DNA of 64,000 bases from Limnephilus marmoratus (taxonomy: Eukaryota; Arthropoda; Insecta; Trichoptera; Limnephilidae), in assembly GCA_917880885.1 (NCBI GenBank), contig OU862910.1, forward strand, positions 11,358,710-11,422,709, in the 5' to 3' direction. Shown here in pieces: positions 46,389-59,042 of the stretch. How positions within the stretch are numbered: position 1 is the first letter of the stretch; each line of letters begins with the position of its first letter. The position numbers and the translations under genes were made by a program. The notes beneath the pieces were generated by a model. The model was not told the origin of the DNA. It made no database searches and saw only the letters and a list, made by a program, of their open reading frames with translations.

Positions 46389-48174
46389 TTAAAGTAAGTC
46401 AACTATGTCCCTGTATACGTGAGTTTGAAAGAGTGAGAAAAGAAGAGAGTAAGTTTGAATAAAAGGCCATTGCTATTCGGAGTTACGAGTGACAGGTCGG
46501 GTAAATAATAATAATTTGATAATTTGTAGAGCGCCGTTTTTGTGAAAAATTACCTCAAGGGCGGCATGTTATAAATCGGACTTGGACTTCTTAATTATTC
46601 CCCGTGTTATTTTAAAGATATAACACTTCTGTTTGCTGCCATTTAAGGTAACATCAATAAGAATCTGGACTTGCCAGAAACTGGCTGAAGGTAGGTGATT
46701 AAAATTCAGAGAACGCTATCCAGAGATTGATTGCCGAAAAACGTCGATAGAATAATTTCTCCGCACCGTGGTCACCCCTGGATTCAGAGACAGACGACAC
46801 GAAGACGTAAACAAATTAAATATGCAAGCAGAACCTGTTATTTTAGTATTCATTTATTCAGACTGTGATATTTTCAGAAAACAAATACAAACATAATGTC
46901 ATGTGGCGTCAAATACCTAACATAAAGAACCAATATTATTAATTTTGCATGCCGATAAATTCGAGTTTTAAACAATAGCAGTTGAATTATGGATATACCA
47001 GGGAGGCTGGAGTAAGTAAAAACAATTTAAAAGACTAACGACAAATATATAGATAAACATAAAAGCGTAGAGGTAATGCAACGTTCAGCCGTTTAAAAAA
47101 GGTGAAGAGAAAGCACTATTTTAGGATTCGAATCAGTCAAATCCAAGAATCAAAAGAAACTCACACCACACAGCAATGACGAAAGAGAACGTCAATGATA
47201 AATGAAAGCAATCGCTCAGAAACCACGAAACCATAAGATGACCTACTAAAGCTAGCGTCCAGTACCTCCTAACTCCTAACCCTGGCGGTCGCTGATGTCC
47301 GATAGACAAGGCGCTGGCTAGTAGGTATTCGGTAACTCGGTATCGGTACACCCATTGAAAGACCGAACGTGTCAGGCCAGCTAATAATGGCGGTAGTCGA
47401 CATCAGTAGGAGTAGGAACACGGGGGAAATTAGGATGCCGAGGCGGATCCGGGCAAGAATCGGAGCGGAACGGAACGGAACCTGACCGTGCGGGAGAAAG
47501 TGACAAAAGAACACGCAGAGATGACAATCGAATCAGATTACAAAATATAAAAATACTTCCGTTACCAATTAGATCTTACGCAATATGATCACTTTTCCAC
47601 ATACGTAGTTCAATGGTTCTAGATTCATATGAGTGATGAATAGAAAACTAGGCATCCAACTCCGGAAAAAGGGAAACGCTACGTGTAATAATAAAATGAT
47701 ATAATAGCGTAATAATAATACCGACCGTACTGTCGGCGGGGGTAAACTTGTACCACTTTTAAAGAAAAAAAAATTAACGCCTGCGCGGAATTTTCCATAC
47801 AAAACTTAAATTTGGATTTGAGCAACTTGCTCAGCTTAAATATGAAAAAAGTAATCGTTTGATATTCAGGAAACATTTTAGAAAACCCTTTTTTCAATAA
47901 AATTATTTAAAAGTGGTTCTCTTCAACCCACACTTGAAGGGGAACACTGTTTATTTAGTTTTATTTTCAAGTTATTTATAAAAAAAAAACACTGCACATC
48001 ATTAAAAAATACTGATGGGCATGGATAGTTTTTTTTAAGATTTAGTAGGTAATAGCAATAACACAAATGTAGACAAGTTCACAAAAAAAGATGCAGGGAT
48101 CATACGCACAATATTTTCGATCTTCCAGTTGTTTCTTCTACGTTCGTGGCATGATAGAAATAGTTTCACCATTA
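46389..48174. other. Intron, no gene
   Basis: A GC-richer patch at 47260-47500 includes CGGAACGGAACGGAACC. No exon with matching phase was found. Confidence 0.35.
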
Positions 48175-48335
48175 GGGAACGTACCCATACTACGTGACAC
48201 GTTTAGGGGGGGGGGGGGTCTTCAAAATGTCACGCTCCATACAAATGAGCGGCGGGTTGCTTAGGATTTTGGTCACCGGGGGGGGGGGGGGTTAAAAATT
48301 GCAAAAAGTTGGTCACGTAGTATGGGTACGTTCCC
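48175..48335. mobile_element. Harbinger-type MITE, copy 3 (161 bp)
   Basis: Ends GGGAACGTACCCATACTACG and its inverted partner are flanked by TTA at 48172-48174 and 48336-48338. Two G runs of at least 12 lie in the interior (about 48208 and 48280). Confidence 0.88.
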
Positions 48336-48580
48336 TTAGAAGATCCTCGGGTATGATGGTTCATGTTAACCTTGCCCAAAAATACATTAACGTGTTTGGG
48401 TACCAATTTCGAACAATGAGTAGAGTCATAGCATTCCAGATGCAGAAAGGCTGTGGTACATAATGCGAAATATCCGCCCTCGGTCAGAAAATTTTTCAGC
48501 ATTACAAAATTGACGCTGCATAGTCAAGCCTAATACCGTCCGAGACACACGTGGAAAGTAGGGGTGTATCACTTCGGCTG

Positions 48581-49535
48581 AGAGCCCGTTCACACTTCCG
48601 TCGTAAAAACGGAGAGGGGTTCCGTCGTCACGACGGAAGCCCTAGCCGCTGTAGTGGCTCTATGGAGCTGTTCACACTTGTCGGATCCGGCGCGAAGACG
48701 GATCCGTTTTTTTTCGCCGGAGAGTTCGCCTACGCAGAGCGTCCGTCGTGAAGCCGGAAGGGAACGCGCTGGCTCATACATTTCAATGGAGCTGTTCACA
48801 CTACACGGCGGGACGACGGATCCGTTTTGAACCCGCCACACCCCGCTTCACACTTCACCACCGCCCGCTCCCAGACGCAAGGCGGCAGGCAATTTGTGTT
48901 TTTATGGGGCGCGCGTTTGGCGTTTTGTAATATTATTATATAATATATATGTTCGTTCCAGAATGCGATTTTTTCTATTTAATCTCAAGAAAATATTTAG
49001 TCATATCATTCATGTTTTTTAGTGATTTTAGTTATAATAATTGCTGAATGATTTTCGCGTACTTTCTCCTTTTCAAGTATGCAAACACAATATTCTCCCA
49101 CGGTTTGAACAAATAAGGTCCGACCCCTGAAGTAATTTTATGGCTGGAATTATATCAATACATTCCCTTACCGAATTCGAAGAAAAAGTTTATTATTTAA
49201 ATTGTTTTATTTTTAAGTAGGTATTTGTACATTTCAAATAGCACCTATTATGGCATTATAGCAACTATTTATGGCAGCCTCAAGGGAAAGTTTTTGCTGT
49301 CGGTAATAAGTAATAAGTACCACATGACAACAAGAGCTTCATCGTCGTCCATTGCGCAGTGCGCACGACCGTCTACTGAAGAATGATAAAATGTTTTGGT
49401 CGTTGTTTTCGTAGAGTAGGGTCCGTTTTCAAGACGGATCCGTCTTGAAAACGGAAGTGTGAACAGGGGCCTAGGGCTTCCGTCGTGACGACGGAACCCC
49501 TCTCCGTTTTTACGACGGAAGTGTGAACGGGCTCT
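48581..49535. mobile_element. Young TIR element with 65-bp identical ends (955 bp)
   Basis: The first 65 nt (AGAGCCCGTTCACACTTCCG onward to CCCTAG) are repeated in inverted form without a mismatch at 49471-49535. Internally, GTTCACACTT and relatives recur (about 48668, 48790, 48850, 49460). The left half is GC-rich. No transposase is present. I could not fix the target duplication, so the superfamily (hAT or another) stays open. Confidence 0.85.
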
Positions 49536-52088
49536 GACGGAGCTAGAACGCTCGTAAGACAATTTATGCTTGGTGGTCGGCTTCACCTCACCTGGTTCTC
49601 TTCACCCCAGTCGACGGTATACGGTAATGGTAATAACACGAAGTTAATGTAAACAAATATGGACGAGAACGCGAAGGAGTGGTGTTAGTGGCAAACAAAC
49701 CAACAAAGCAAAGATAAAGATGTCACGGTAGGGACTACACAATATTTGATTTGAATCATAAATAAAGGTGTATGGAACCGTCAGATAGCGGGTCGAGGAC
49801 TGCTTCTGGGCGAAGGCTGACGTTATCATACTTTAAAGATTCTCGGTAAACGCGTGCTGAAACCCGTCATAAATCCGGAGAACTCGCGTCTCTGTTTTTC
49901 TTCAAGAAGAATAATAAACGAGACCCACATTCAGGATAAGAGAGTTCATATAATAAGAGGAAAGCAAAGTCTTGGGAGAACATCGCGAGGACTAAAGTAC
50001 GAACACCCGCAGGCCTTGAATACCAAATGAAAGGATTATTGCATAATGCAAGGTTTGTGGATGCTCAAACTGAAATCCAAATACCTGCAAAGGAAACATC
50101 ACGTATGTCACTAGGCTCGACTCCTGATGGCAGTTTCGCCTGTTTTGCCTTGTTTCTAGTCATGGTGTGTTTGTTTCAAATGCAGTACCTACATAATATT
50201 ATCATATCTAACGTTTGAAAAATTATACTTGCGTAAAGTGAGTTTATAGTTGTCGTGTAATCGTTAGCTGAACATTGTAGGTACCTACCCGTTATTACAA
50301 TAAATTGTGGCGTGCACTAGGGCTGCAGTATCTAACAAGGTATTATTCCCATAACATGCAATACATTTTTTTATATAACTGGTTTGTGCACGATGCGTGA
50401 AATGTTATCTTTTCGGACCACGTTATAGCGATTAGGTACATTCTTGTTGACAATATTTTGTAAAATTATCTCGATACTAATACATTTTATGCGATTGTCA
50501 CGCCAGATGGTGATGATGATGGGTTGAGACATAGCTTGAACTCAATATTTTCATTTAACGCTATTAGTGTCAATAATAGTATAATGCATTTATTTAAGAT
50601 TTACGCACCGATCAAAACAAAAATAATTGATCGACCCGGTTTCGATTTGGGTTATGTCTCACGGTACAAATTTTAATGTGGGTTGGAACAAATTGCTTAG
50701 TGACAAAATTAACGTCGCAATTACAAATAATAGTTACGTGCTCAAATAAAGAACAAAATGACACAAATTATCTGATCAACCAACAATGAATTGAACTAAT
50801 GAGTGCCCGTATTATTCCAGCACAGTGTACCCAGTTACAGTGTACCGTGGAATTGATCGACCTCTTTTAAATCTATGGTTTAAAACTTATGTCGATTACA
50901 AATAGCTTTCTAGTCGACAGTTAAGCTTTTTTGGACTAATTCAATGCCTGGTAAGCATGCGTAGACTGTCTCAAACTACAATGCGATTTCATATCCACAA
51001 AAGGAATTACCGAAGAAAGAAAAGTTCCATAATTAAGATTAAAGATTTGATTTCATTGGGGCCATAAAATCTCACGGCAGTAGTGACTAGGTACCTACCT
51101 AGTTCTTAGTTAATAAAACTGGGAGAGTGACGGAAAGCGCTTGTACTTTAAAGTCCGCAGATATTGCGCAATTTAGAACAGAAGAAAACGAAACCAACAA
51201 TTTGCCACCAGATTTATAAATAAATTATAATTGTATCATAAAATTGATTAACACAAAAAATTCGGACCTTTTTAAATTCCTTTTGTCAATAGGTGAATAA
51301 ACCAAAAGCACACGTACCTAGTTGTGTTAATTTGGGAAAATGTAATGAATCATTCGACAGCGTAGAGCTTTAGAGCATTACTTGGTAAAGAATACGCAAT
51401 GCAGAAAGAAACCCGCCCGCCGAAGGCTCGGGGTTATTTCTTCTCATTTTGAACAGTCAAAAAACTCTGTAATTTATTTGAAAAGGGGAAATATGACGAC
51501 CAAGAGAATAATATAATAAGGTACCTACCGATATTCATTAAAGTCAAAGCGAGTCATAAAGAAAGGTAATAAAGCTAAACTAAGGGTGACGTAAACAAAA
51601 CATGTCAACGTTTGGGATGCCCATATTGCCCATCTGGGGAAGCTGTCAAAGGGAACTGACGCAGGTACATCTTAGTACTTTCCCAGGCCGGCAGCTCCGC
51701 AGCAGAGTTCGCTACACACGGCTGTGTAGCTTTCTCTGAAGAAAAGTTGTTGATAAATTAGAGGTGCACAATTCAATTACAGTATTATCGATTTTCACGG
51801 CGCAGTGAGCGATTTGTATCCAGGCTACGAACCGCTTTAATTATTCAGTCTACGTGGCTCGACGACCGATAATACCTACTTAGTCGCAGCTCGCTGGTCA
51901 TAAGAGAGTAATAAAGGAATCTATTAAACCGAAAATTAAGCGAGAGATGAATAACGTGAAGCGCGTTGCGGAGTAAAAATAAATGTCGGGTCGGGTGTTT
52001 AGTCGCGCCATGGTGTGTGCTATAATGTATGTGACAGGTGAAGGGCGACGATTGCCGATTGCCGGAGGGGAAGAGAACGGGAACTTAC
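49536..52088. other. Intron of bunched, no gene
   Basis: Small open frames such as 50027-50218 have no recognisable domain. No clear repeat was recognised. Confidence 0.4.
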
Positions 52089-52248
52089 AGCGGGTAGAAG
52101 TAGTCGATGTACTTGATGACTACCTCCCGGAGGAGGTCCTGCTTGTTCATGATGGACGGGTAGTGGATGTTCATGAGCTTGGCTTGCATCTCGCCGGGGG
52201 AAGTGGCCTCGCTCGGCCACCGGGAATCGATACAAACACTCGTCTGGG
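52089..52248 (-). CDS. bun: bunched, 52-kb exon: internal exon of the long form and first coding exon of a short form
   Basis: The ATG at 52189-52187 (context GGCGAGATGC, G at -3) starts MQAKLMNIHYPSIMNKQDLL, and the exon ends DYFYP plus two nucleotides at a strong donor CGCT|GTAAGT (52089/52088). The two spare nucleotides fit the 43.3 kb exon. From the initiators near 52434-52441 to this ATG there is no other ATG, so a transcript starting there would begin translation here. The frame is also open upstream to a possible acceptor CATTGCAG (52256-52249). Used as an acceptor, it would enter with two nucleotides, exactly complementing the 54.4 kb exon. I do not recognise the N-terminal sequence. 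Confidence 0.75.
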
Positions 52249-52419
52249 CTGCAATGGCCGCGTGCACCACCAGGGGATGCAGGGCGGGGGCGGGGGTAGG
52301 AGCAGCGAGCAGACAGCGGACAAGCAAACACACGCACCTCCCTAACCAACCAACTAACTAACGATACACACTATTCCACACTGACGCTACACACGAATTG
52401 TTTCAGAGCAAGAACGGCT

Positions 52420-52565
52420 GTTTGGCTGTGTACTGACTACTGAGCGCGCGCTAGTTGCGTGCTCCTCGCTCCAGTGGCGGCGCGCGACTGTAGCGAGCCC
52501 CCCCCCACACGGGGCTGTGCGCGCGCACTGCCCCGTGCCCCTCCCCCCGCAGCGCCACTGACGAT
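52420..52565 (-). promoter_or_regulatory. GC-rich promoter with paired CAGT initiators for a short bunched form
   Basis: The minus strand carries GCTCAGTAGTCAGTAC, two arthropod-type initiators with A at 52441 and 52434. They sit in a strongly GC-rich island (52440-52560) with no TATA box. The island lies directly upstream of the 52-kb exon. Initiation here would give a 5'UTR of about 245-250 nt without an upstream ATG. Confidence 0.5.
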
Positions 52566-54358
52566 GATATTCACGATATCCATCGGCTTCCCTGCTCCCT
52601 GCTTCACTCACTCTTCTCGCCGCAGCGTTGCCTTGCCTTACAAGGAAACAGATTTTACTATTATCCAACGGTTCGTTGCACAATTTTGTGAGGATTGGAA
52701 AAATAGTAAAATCGAAGTTAAAAGACTTCAAAAAATTTAACCTAATAAACTCGAAAGGTAAGAACAATCCAAGAGCACGAGATATAAGAGAATAATATGG
52801 TAAATTTTCGGGATGACTGGACAGGCAACATTTACAAAACAATTTGCGTCCGTATTCTACGACATTTTGAATTGAAATTTTGAATGCAGAAATTTCCATC
52901 GCCCAAATGCAAATAGTTGAACTAAAGTAAATAAAGGCGAATCGAAAAGACCAGTCATCTCGAATGTTTACCAACAATAATATTATTAATATCGATCATG
53001 CAATATATTATTATTTTAATCAATTATGTACATTGTTTAAAATAAAAATCGTTATCACACCGATATCGAAATCGATAAAAAAAAATAATCGAAGAGTAAT
53101 GCAATCGACAATCTAAAATATTATATTTTATATACATATACCTAATGTAATATATTATATAATTCAATAACATTTTTTTGCATTTAAAAACAGATATTTT
53201 GTATAATACTAATTATAATTTTGAATAAAAAATATCCACGTCATGACGGTGAACGTAAAAGAGGTTGGCAAATACTAAGCTCGTTGTTTGATAGGTAGAG
53301 AACCCGTCATTTTCTCCTTGAGTCTGATGTCACGTTCGAAGGACATTTTATTCTAACGAAAAATGAAGATAAAATAAAACGGAAGGTTCCAGATATGCCA
53401 CATTATATAACTTTTCAGCGGCAAGAGAAGATAAAACTATATATATTCATTTTTCATAACAATCGCGTTCACTAGTACAATATTGCCATGACCTAGAATG
53501 GCATAGTACGATAGAAGAACATATGGCGACCAAAAGGAAGAAACGGATGATAAAACGAAGGTCAAACATAGACCGACGGAGTACCTGCGAACCTTAGCCT
53601 AGCGCTGTACCAACCAACCAAGGCGAACCAACGCTGAAGGCTACTGAATACAGATACATAAAAAAAACAAAACAGGTAAAACGAGAAAAATAACCAAAGA
53701 CAACACAATAGAATACAACTAATGAAAGAGCTGTTTGCAGAAGTAGTATTCTGTGGCATCATCATTCAAAACACTCGCTAAGTGACACTGAAGTCAGAAG
53801 CTTCCGTGATAATAAAACATTGCTTAAAAGACACTTCCCAATAAATAAAGTTGGCACCGTATTTTTACAGAATGAGTGTTCACATCAGATATTTCGCTAA
53901 TAGCACAAAAAATGAATTTGTGAAAGATCTCTTTAACATCCGATAACCTAAAAACCAAGATAGTTTTATCTGCGCAATTAATCCCACGCCTACCTGACAT
54001 TAAAAATAAATAACATGGACACCAGCGTCCTACATAATTTATAAAGCAACCATGATGTTTTCTCAAGCGATTTATCTGGCAATCGTTCATTATCATAATC
54101 CACCTTTAAGCAAACACGTCTCGTGAAAATCTATGAATACGTTATGATAAATGGCGAAACAAATAATATGTCTCCTAATAATAATTATTGTATATTATGT
54201 AGGTACACACATTATATTTACCGAGCGCACTGAAGATAATATGTGTATTCTGTGACGATGTGATTCAATAATAGATAACTTTACTTTCTTCAAGAAGTGG
54301 GGATGAAATAAAAACAAAACAAAGATAATACGTGACACTAACTGGCACCATGTGTTAC
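52566..54358. other. Intron of bunched, no gene
   Basis: Open frames at 52387-52977, 53562-53765 and 53824-54096 show no family motif. Nothing further was seen. Confidence 0.4.
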
Positions 54359-54893
54359 GTCGGTTGGAAAAGCGGTCCGAAGAATCAGGGGGTCGTCCCT
54401 CGTCCGCTGAGGTGGAGGGGGCAGGAGATAGCACGCAACCGTGACTGGCTGACCGCTTCAGCATGGCGCTAGTCGACTCCACATCCACATCTATATCCAA
54501 GTCCACTTCCATCTTCTCCTTCTTCTTGTTACGAGCAGACGGCTTCGGGGGCTTGCCGGAGACGTTCCTCTTCAAGGAAGCCGAGGATTCCGGAGAGGGC
54601 GCCGCACTCAGCAGATTGCCTCGACCCCGTATACTCGTGATATGCAGGATGTTGAGCGCGGGCTGGGACAAGCTCTTGGCCCCGCCCATGTTCTTGAGCC
54701 TGTCCGGATTTTGGTCGGAGCTCATTTCATCGCTGTCTTCGTCCGTGTCCGCGTTGTTGATCACCTCCAGAGACGGGGACGTGCGCTCTTTCTTGATCTG
54801 CGCGTTGATCGTGGCGAACTGCACCAGACTCGGGGTGGAGCCGCGCCGGTGCACCGCGAGGGTCAGAGAAGGCGCTATGGGATACCTCTCCAT
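54359..54893 (-). CDS. bun: bunched, candidate long-isoform N-terminal exon
   Basis: An ATG in optimal context (GGGCCATGG) at 54893 opens 178 codons with coding-like G/C third positions. The protein starts MERYPIAPSLTLAVHRRG, has an acidic patch ADTDEDSDEMSS, serine-rich and low-complexity parts, a basic run KPSARNKKKEK, then an acidic DLDIDVDVES. It ends PPDSSDRFSNR plus one nucleotide at a donor CGAC|GTAACA (54359/54358). One spare nucleotide matches the possible acceptor at 52248, keeping the frame into the TSC-box exons. The frame is also open 28 codons upstream to an acceptor-like TTTTCTCGTTAG (54978), so the exon may extend to 54977. It looks like the disordered N terminus of long TSC22 forms, but I cannot align the known conserved motifs of BunA. 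A separate nested gene is the alternative. Confidence 0.6.
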
Positions 54894-55499
54894 GGCCCGC
54901 AAGACGAGGTCTCGTGACGAGCGGCGACTATCGAATAGAGCGCGTACTTGACGGTGTGTAGGTACAACGGCCCGGTGCTAACGAGAAAATACACAAAACC
55001 GAGGATTTCGTACGTTTCGAAATAGAGTCACTCGTATGGAGCGTTTGGCAACTGTCACGCAAATGAACCGCGGTGGCCGGAGAAGGCGGAGAGGAATATT
55101 GTCCGGTGAATCGGCCGCCGATGTATCCGTCGCTATTTGAGAACGAACAACTCAGTGTAAAAATTAAAAGGTCGCGTCGTCAAAAACGTCCGTGACAAAC
55201 AATAAAGCGGAATCAATTGATACGTCGATTTACTTTAACGCGATGTATACGCTTCGACAATTTGACCACTTAAAAATCAGTTGCGATCGACGAGATTCAA
55301 CGATTTGAATATTGAAAGATTGTGATTGTGTGTGAAGAAGTGAGAGATAAAAGAATGAGTTCGCGCGGCGTCACTCCTTTGTGAGCAGAAACTACGGAAC
55401 AATTAAAGCATCGACATCTCGACGTTAGTATAAATGAGATCGATATAAAGTAATCAAAGTGTCAGATTACAACTGCGAGAACTGTAGCTGACATGTACG

Positions 55500-55535
55500 T
55501 TGAGAAACCGCACTGAAGTTGGTCGGTCGGCTGGA
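55500..55535 (-). promoter_or_regulatory. Candidate initiator for the long isoform
   Basis: The minus strand reads CCGACCAACTTCAGTGCGG, containing a TTCAGT initiator (about 55514). The 15-mer CCGACCAACTTCAGT (55526-55512) is also present at 7719-7705, next to the short-isoform promoter, and on the same strand. No TATA box was seen. Confidence 0.35.
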
Positions 55536-55599
55536 TATAGTCAATAGGCGAGAGGCAAGCAGGTAAGTCAGTTGAGGCCGAGCCATGAACCAAGGGCAC

Positions 55600-57637
55600 T
55601 CGGCACCCGGCGATGGTGATGCAGTGCAGGGCCACTGGAGCTTATCGCCTCAGCAAGCCGACTCGCGATCTCAACAGCTAATATCGATTAAAAGGCATTT
55701 AGGCGCTATCGGCTGGAGTGGATATAAAATATTTAATCGGGAAAGAAAATAATTCTTTCGAGATAATGAGAAGATAAACTCATACCGCATTTGATAATAT
55801 GATCGGCACCGCGTGTGAATTTACCCGACTGCAACGCACGTCGCATATTCGCGATGACGTACCACCGAATGAAGTCCCACCAGAAAAATTTTCTCAAAAG
55901 TATTATTATTAGATATAAGAGAAAACAATTTTTTTATGTGTTAGCATTAGCATTGGTACGCCAAATGTTCAAACCTAAGAAATAAGAAAATTTTCAGACG
56001 GCTAAAATAACTGTACCTGCCTATCTTTGTTTAAGAAAAAATGAGCCTGTGCTATTTGAGATCTGCTCTAAAAAAGCTTCCTAAATAATATATGTTAGCA
56101 ATACTCTTGAGTAATGAACTCTGTATTTTTCAGCGTGACCAGAGTGCCAAGCGGTGTATCTTTCATCATCCCGATTCACGCTAGAAGTGGCGACTATTGG
56201 ACGTTCGGAGAACAATAAATACCCGTGTGACGATGCTCCTGTCACGGGCTAAATTTAGCCCAGTTAGTAGGACGTCGTCCTACGGGCGGGGTACTTCTGT
56301 CACCGAAGTGTAGGCAATAGGCATACCTCTACCGTGGGCGGACCTTGTCCGTCTCCACTCACCACCACCACCTGGGCTGCTGGAGTGCGCTCAGTCTCTG
56401 GTAGAGGAGTGACACCAGCAGAGGCAAAAATTAGGAGTGCAACCTTGTACTGTCTATTGAAGCTGCACACGTTTACATTTACTGTGGAGTGACAATGTCG
56501 TAATGTGTAATTAATTCACTACAAACTAAACCTTTGACCTTAATCATACTGACGTACTATACCTAATGACTGCAAGATTTTTTACATTAGTTCCACACAG
56601 GAGGCCTTGAGGAAAATAATTCCCCTCAGGTCCTAAATCGTCTTTGGGGATGCTGTGTGGAGAAAATTTTAAGAAAGGGAAGGAGAGGAAGTTCTGGAAA
56701 TGAAAGGGTATGAGGGGTGAGTAGGAAACTGAGATTCAATGTGTCCAGGAATAACGAACGTATATTTTTTTAAAAAGAAAGATGAATATTCCCAAGTTAC
56801 GTGAGGTAATCCAACCGCTTTCCCGCCCCGGTATAAGTAACAGATGGTTACTCCTTCGGGGCTCTCACAAGGACTCTAATTTTTTTTAATAAACGAAGCT
56901 ACACTTATTCCCAAGTTACTGATAATCAGGCAATAATTGAAAATATCCTACTACTACCACGGTAAGCGGAAAATGTTATTTGTGTCGTGATGGTGGACTT
57001 AGCCAGCCGAGGAATCGAACACGCGATGCCTGGGTGGGACCCAAACGCAATGATACTGACCGGTCGAAATGATACTGACGTATGAATCCAATCCCACTGC
57101 GGTAGAAGCAGATGTTCCGAGACTCCTGTTGAAGAGATCAAAAAGTCTCCCTCAGCAGTAGGTGGACAGACGCGACCGCGGCCGCCAAGACCCCGGCAAA
57201 CCTCACCCCATGAACCAGGCACCCCTGCAAAGCCACCTCTTCTAAGTAACCAAAGCACTTGGGGTGGCCTGTTCCTGTCCCATAAACGGCGGTATCCACA
57301 CCCGCCTCATATCTACGTACGTTAACCTCTTAATACGTTATCGGCGTACGCTATAAATACGTGGGGAATAAAGTACCTATCGATATATTTGTTATAAGTT
57401 ATAAGTATATATATATATATAAGTGATTACACAGCACATTCTTCATTGGGAATTTTTGGATGCAGTTGCGTTCCAAAAATTTACACACAAATGAATGACG
57501 TTGGCGAATAAAAATAAAGACATTGGATGATTTTTTAATGATGCGATGTGCATTCTGTGATAGTGATGGAAATGGGATGATCAAAATGACGATTGATTTA
57601 TACAGAGAAAAAAAGGAAACTAGTTCGTCGTAATTAC
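55600..57637. other. Intron or upstream region with an unclassified repeat-like block at 56110-57350
   Basis: The block has TE-like texture: GTCACGGGCTAAATTTAGCC, a CACCACCACC run, a purine-rich stretch at 56670-56720, and a B-box-like GTGTTCGATTCCTCGG on the minus strand at about 57005-57020. I could not assign a family or find borders. Confidence 0.35.
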
Positions 57638-57754
57638 CTCGTTGTCAACATCTTGTTCATATTCTTGTTCAGGATATTTCTCAGATCTCGGCGCGAGTAA
57701 CTCTGCCCTGGTGGAACCCTCTTTCCAATGGCCAGCCGCAGGTCCGACATGATG
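57638..57754 (-). CDS. bun: bunched, candidate alternative 5' exon
   Basis: A 117-nt block lies between CAATACAG (acceptor-like, 57755-57762) and a good donor CGAG|GTAATT (57638/57637). In the preferred frame an ATG at 57750 starts MSDLRLAIGKRVPPGQSY and ends NKMLTT with two nucleotides AG left. Joined to the 43.3 kb exon this makes Ser before ASGASAVAIDNK, as in vertebrate GILZ. Third positions in this frame are G/C-rich. A second frame is also open through all 39 codons (ending QEYEQDVDNE) and would fit in phase with the acceptor at 54978. The two possibilities cannot both be right in one transcript, and codon bias favours the first. An in-frame TAA 30 nt upstream of the ATG supports it as a first coding exon. 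Confidence 0.5.
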
Positions 57755-59042
57755 CTGTATTGAAGATGGAGCCGAAATTAGAATCCCGAATCACATTCAA
57801 CTCAACAAGTCTTAAAACTATTGATCAGTGGGTCCGGTGCCGCAAACACTTTGCATGAAATAAGTCAGCTGTTGTTGCAATTTAGAAATATTAAAAGACA
57901 GCTTTAACAATATACACTTGAAGAGAATAAAAGTATTGGGGGGAAAAAGTCTCCCGTCTCCTTCGCGAAGGGACGAGCGAAGTCTGGCGCTGAAAGCGAC
58001 CGATTCGATACCCAGTCAAACTGTTATCCGTGAGTATCGTCGTTTATCTACTGCTCTGTGTTGTCAGATGTGTATCAATAAATTAGAAAGCCAAATTATG
58101 CCGAAAACAAAATTTAATTAAAAAAAGTCTATTTCCAATATTGAATATATCATGTGAAAAACGTAGAGAAAACGTTAATGTTATTACGTTAACAATTATT
58201 TGAGAGTATTATTATTATAATATTCACTTTTCATAATTTATAGATATCGCGATAACAAAATAATATAGTGCAATTCACCTCGATTCTGGCAACACGCGCG
58301 GAGGAAAGTAGGTACTGTATGTTCGGACACGAGGCGCACGCGCCAACACAGGTTTTCACGATTGTAATCTCCTCAAACAGTTACATTAGCGACCTGTCCT
58401 AGGAACAGTACAGTATACAGTACAGTATTAGTGAAGTGCATGAAAGAGTACGGCGCGGCAGTATGCACATGTAGTGTCGGGCTGTCGGGGTGCACGCGGC
58501 ATGGTGCGCGCTTTCCACGAAGATCTTCCTACAACTGAACCAGATTGCGAAGTTTGAAGGTGAACGATGCGTTGTGGATTGATACACGTTCGACAGCTCG
58601 GATCATTTAGTCAACAATGGAGTTGCGTGCCAAGTGACAGTGGACGGACTACTGCGGAAGACAAACGTCAAGGTTCACTGTTTACGTGTTGCGGTCCGAT
58701 AATTAGGTACTACAGACACAGTTCAATCGGCGACCCCCGCGGCTCTAGGTAGTGGGTTCGATACCCGCATGTGTAAATAAAATAAAATTAATAAAGATTA
58801 TTTCAGATAGCAATTTAAATGAAATATAAAGTATACAAGGTGTCCGGGGGTAAAGTGCACTATCTTCGGGGGGGGGGGGGGGGGGTGAATCTACATCTAC
58901 ATTAGTATCAGTAGAAAAAATTAAAAAACACTTTTTTTTGAAATTCCGACGTTTTTAGGTTTTCTTCTTTTATAAAGTTAAAAATAATAAAATTAAAAAT
59001 AATTTAAAATAAAACAATAACTATGTGAACACCACTTTTATT
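57755..59042. other. Upstream region with GC-rich patch at 58290-58560 and an 18-G run
   Basis: On the minus strand GGTTCAGTTG at about 58545 is a good arthropod initiator in a GC-rich patch, so an upstream bunched promoter is possible. A run of 18 G lies at 58868-58885. B-box-like GGGTTCGATACCC at about 58756 suggests a SINE fragment. No exon with a supported splice pair was found. Confidence 0.35.

Noticed and set aside
52387..52977. 196-codon minus-strand frame
   Set aside because: It crosses the GC-rich promoter island and AT-rich intron with no domain; most likely chance.
54463..54951. Plus-strand frames opposite the 54-kb exon
   Set aside because: They mirror the minus-strand coding exon and have no recognisable domain.
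58440..58620. Firm call of an upstream bunched promoter
   Set aside because: An initiator-like GGTTCAGTTG lies in a GC-rich patch, but there is no exon with a confirmed donor, so it is only mentioned.
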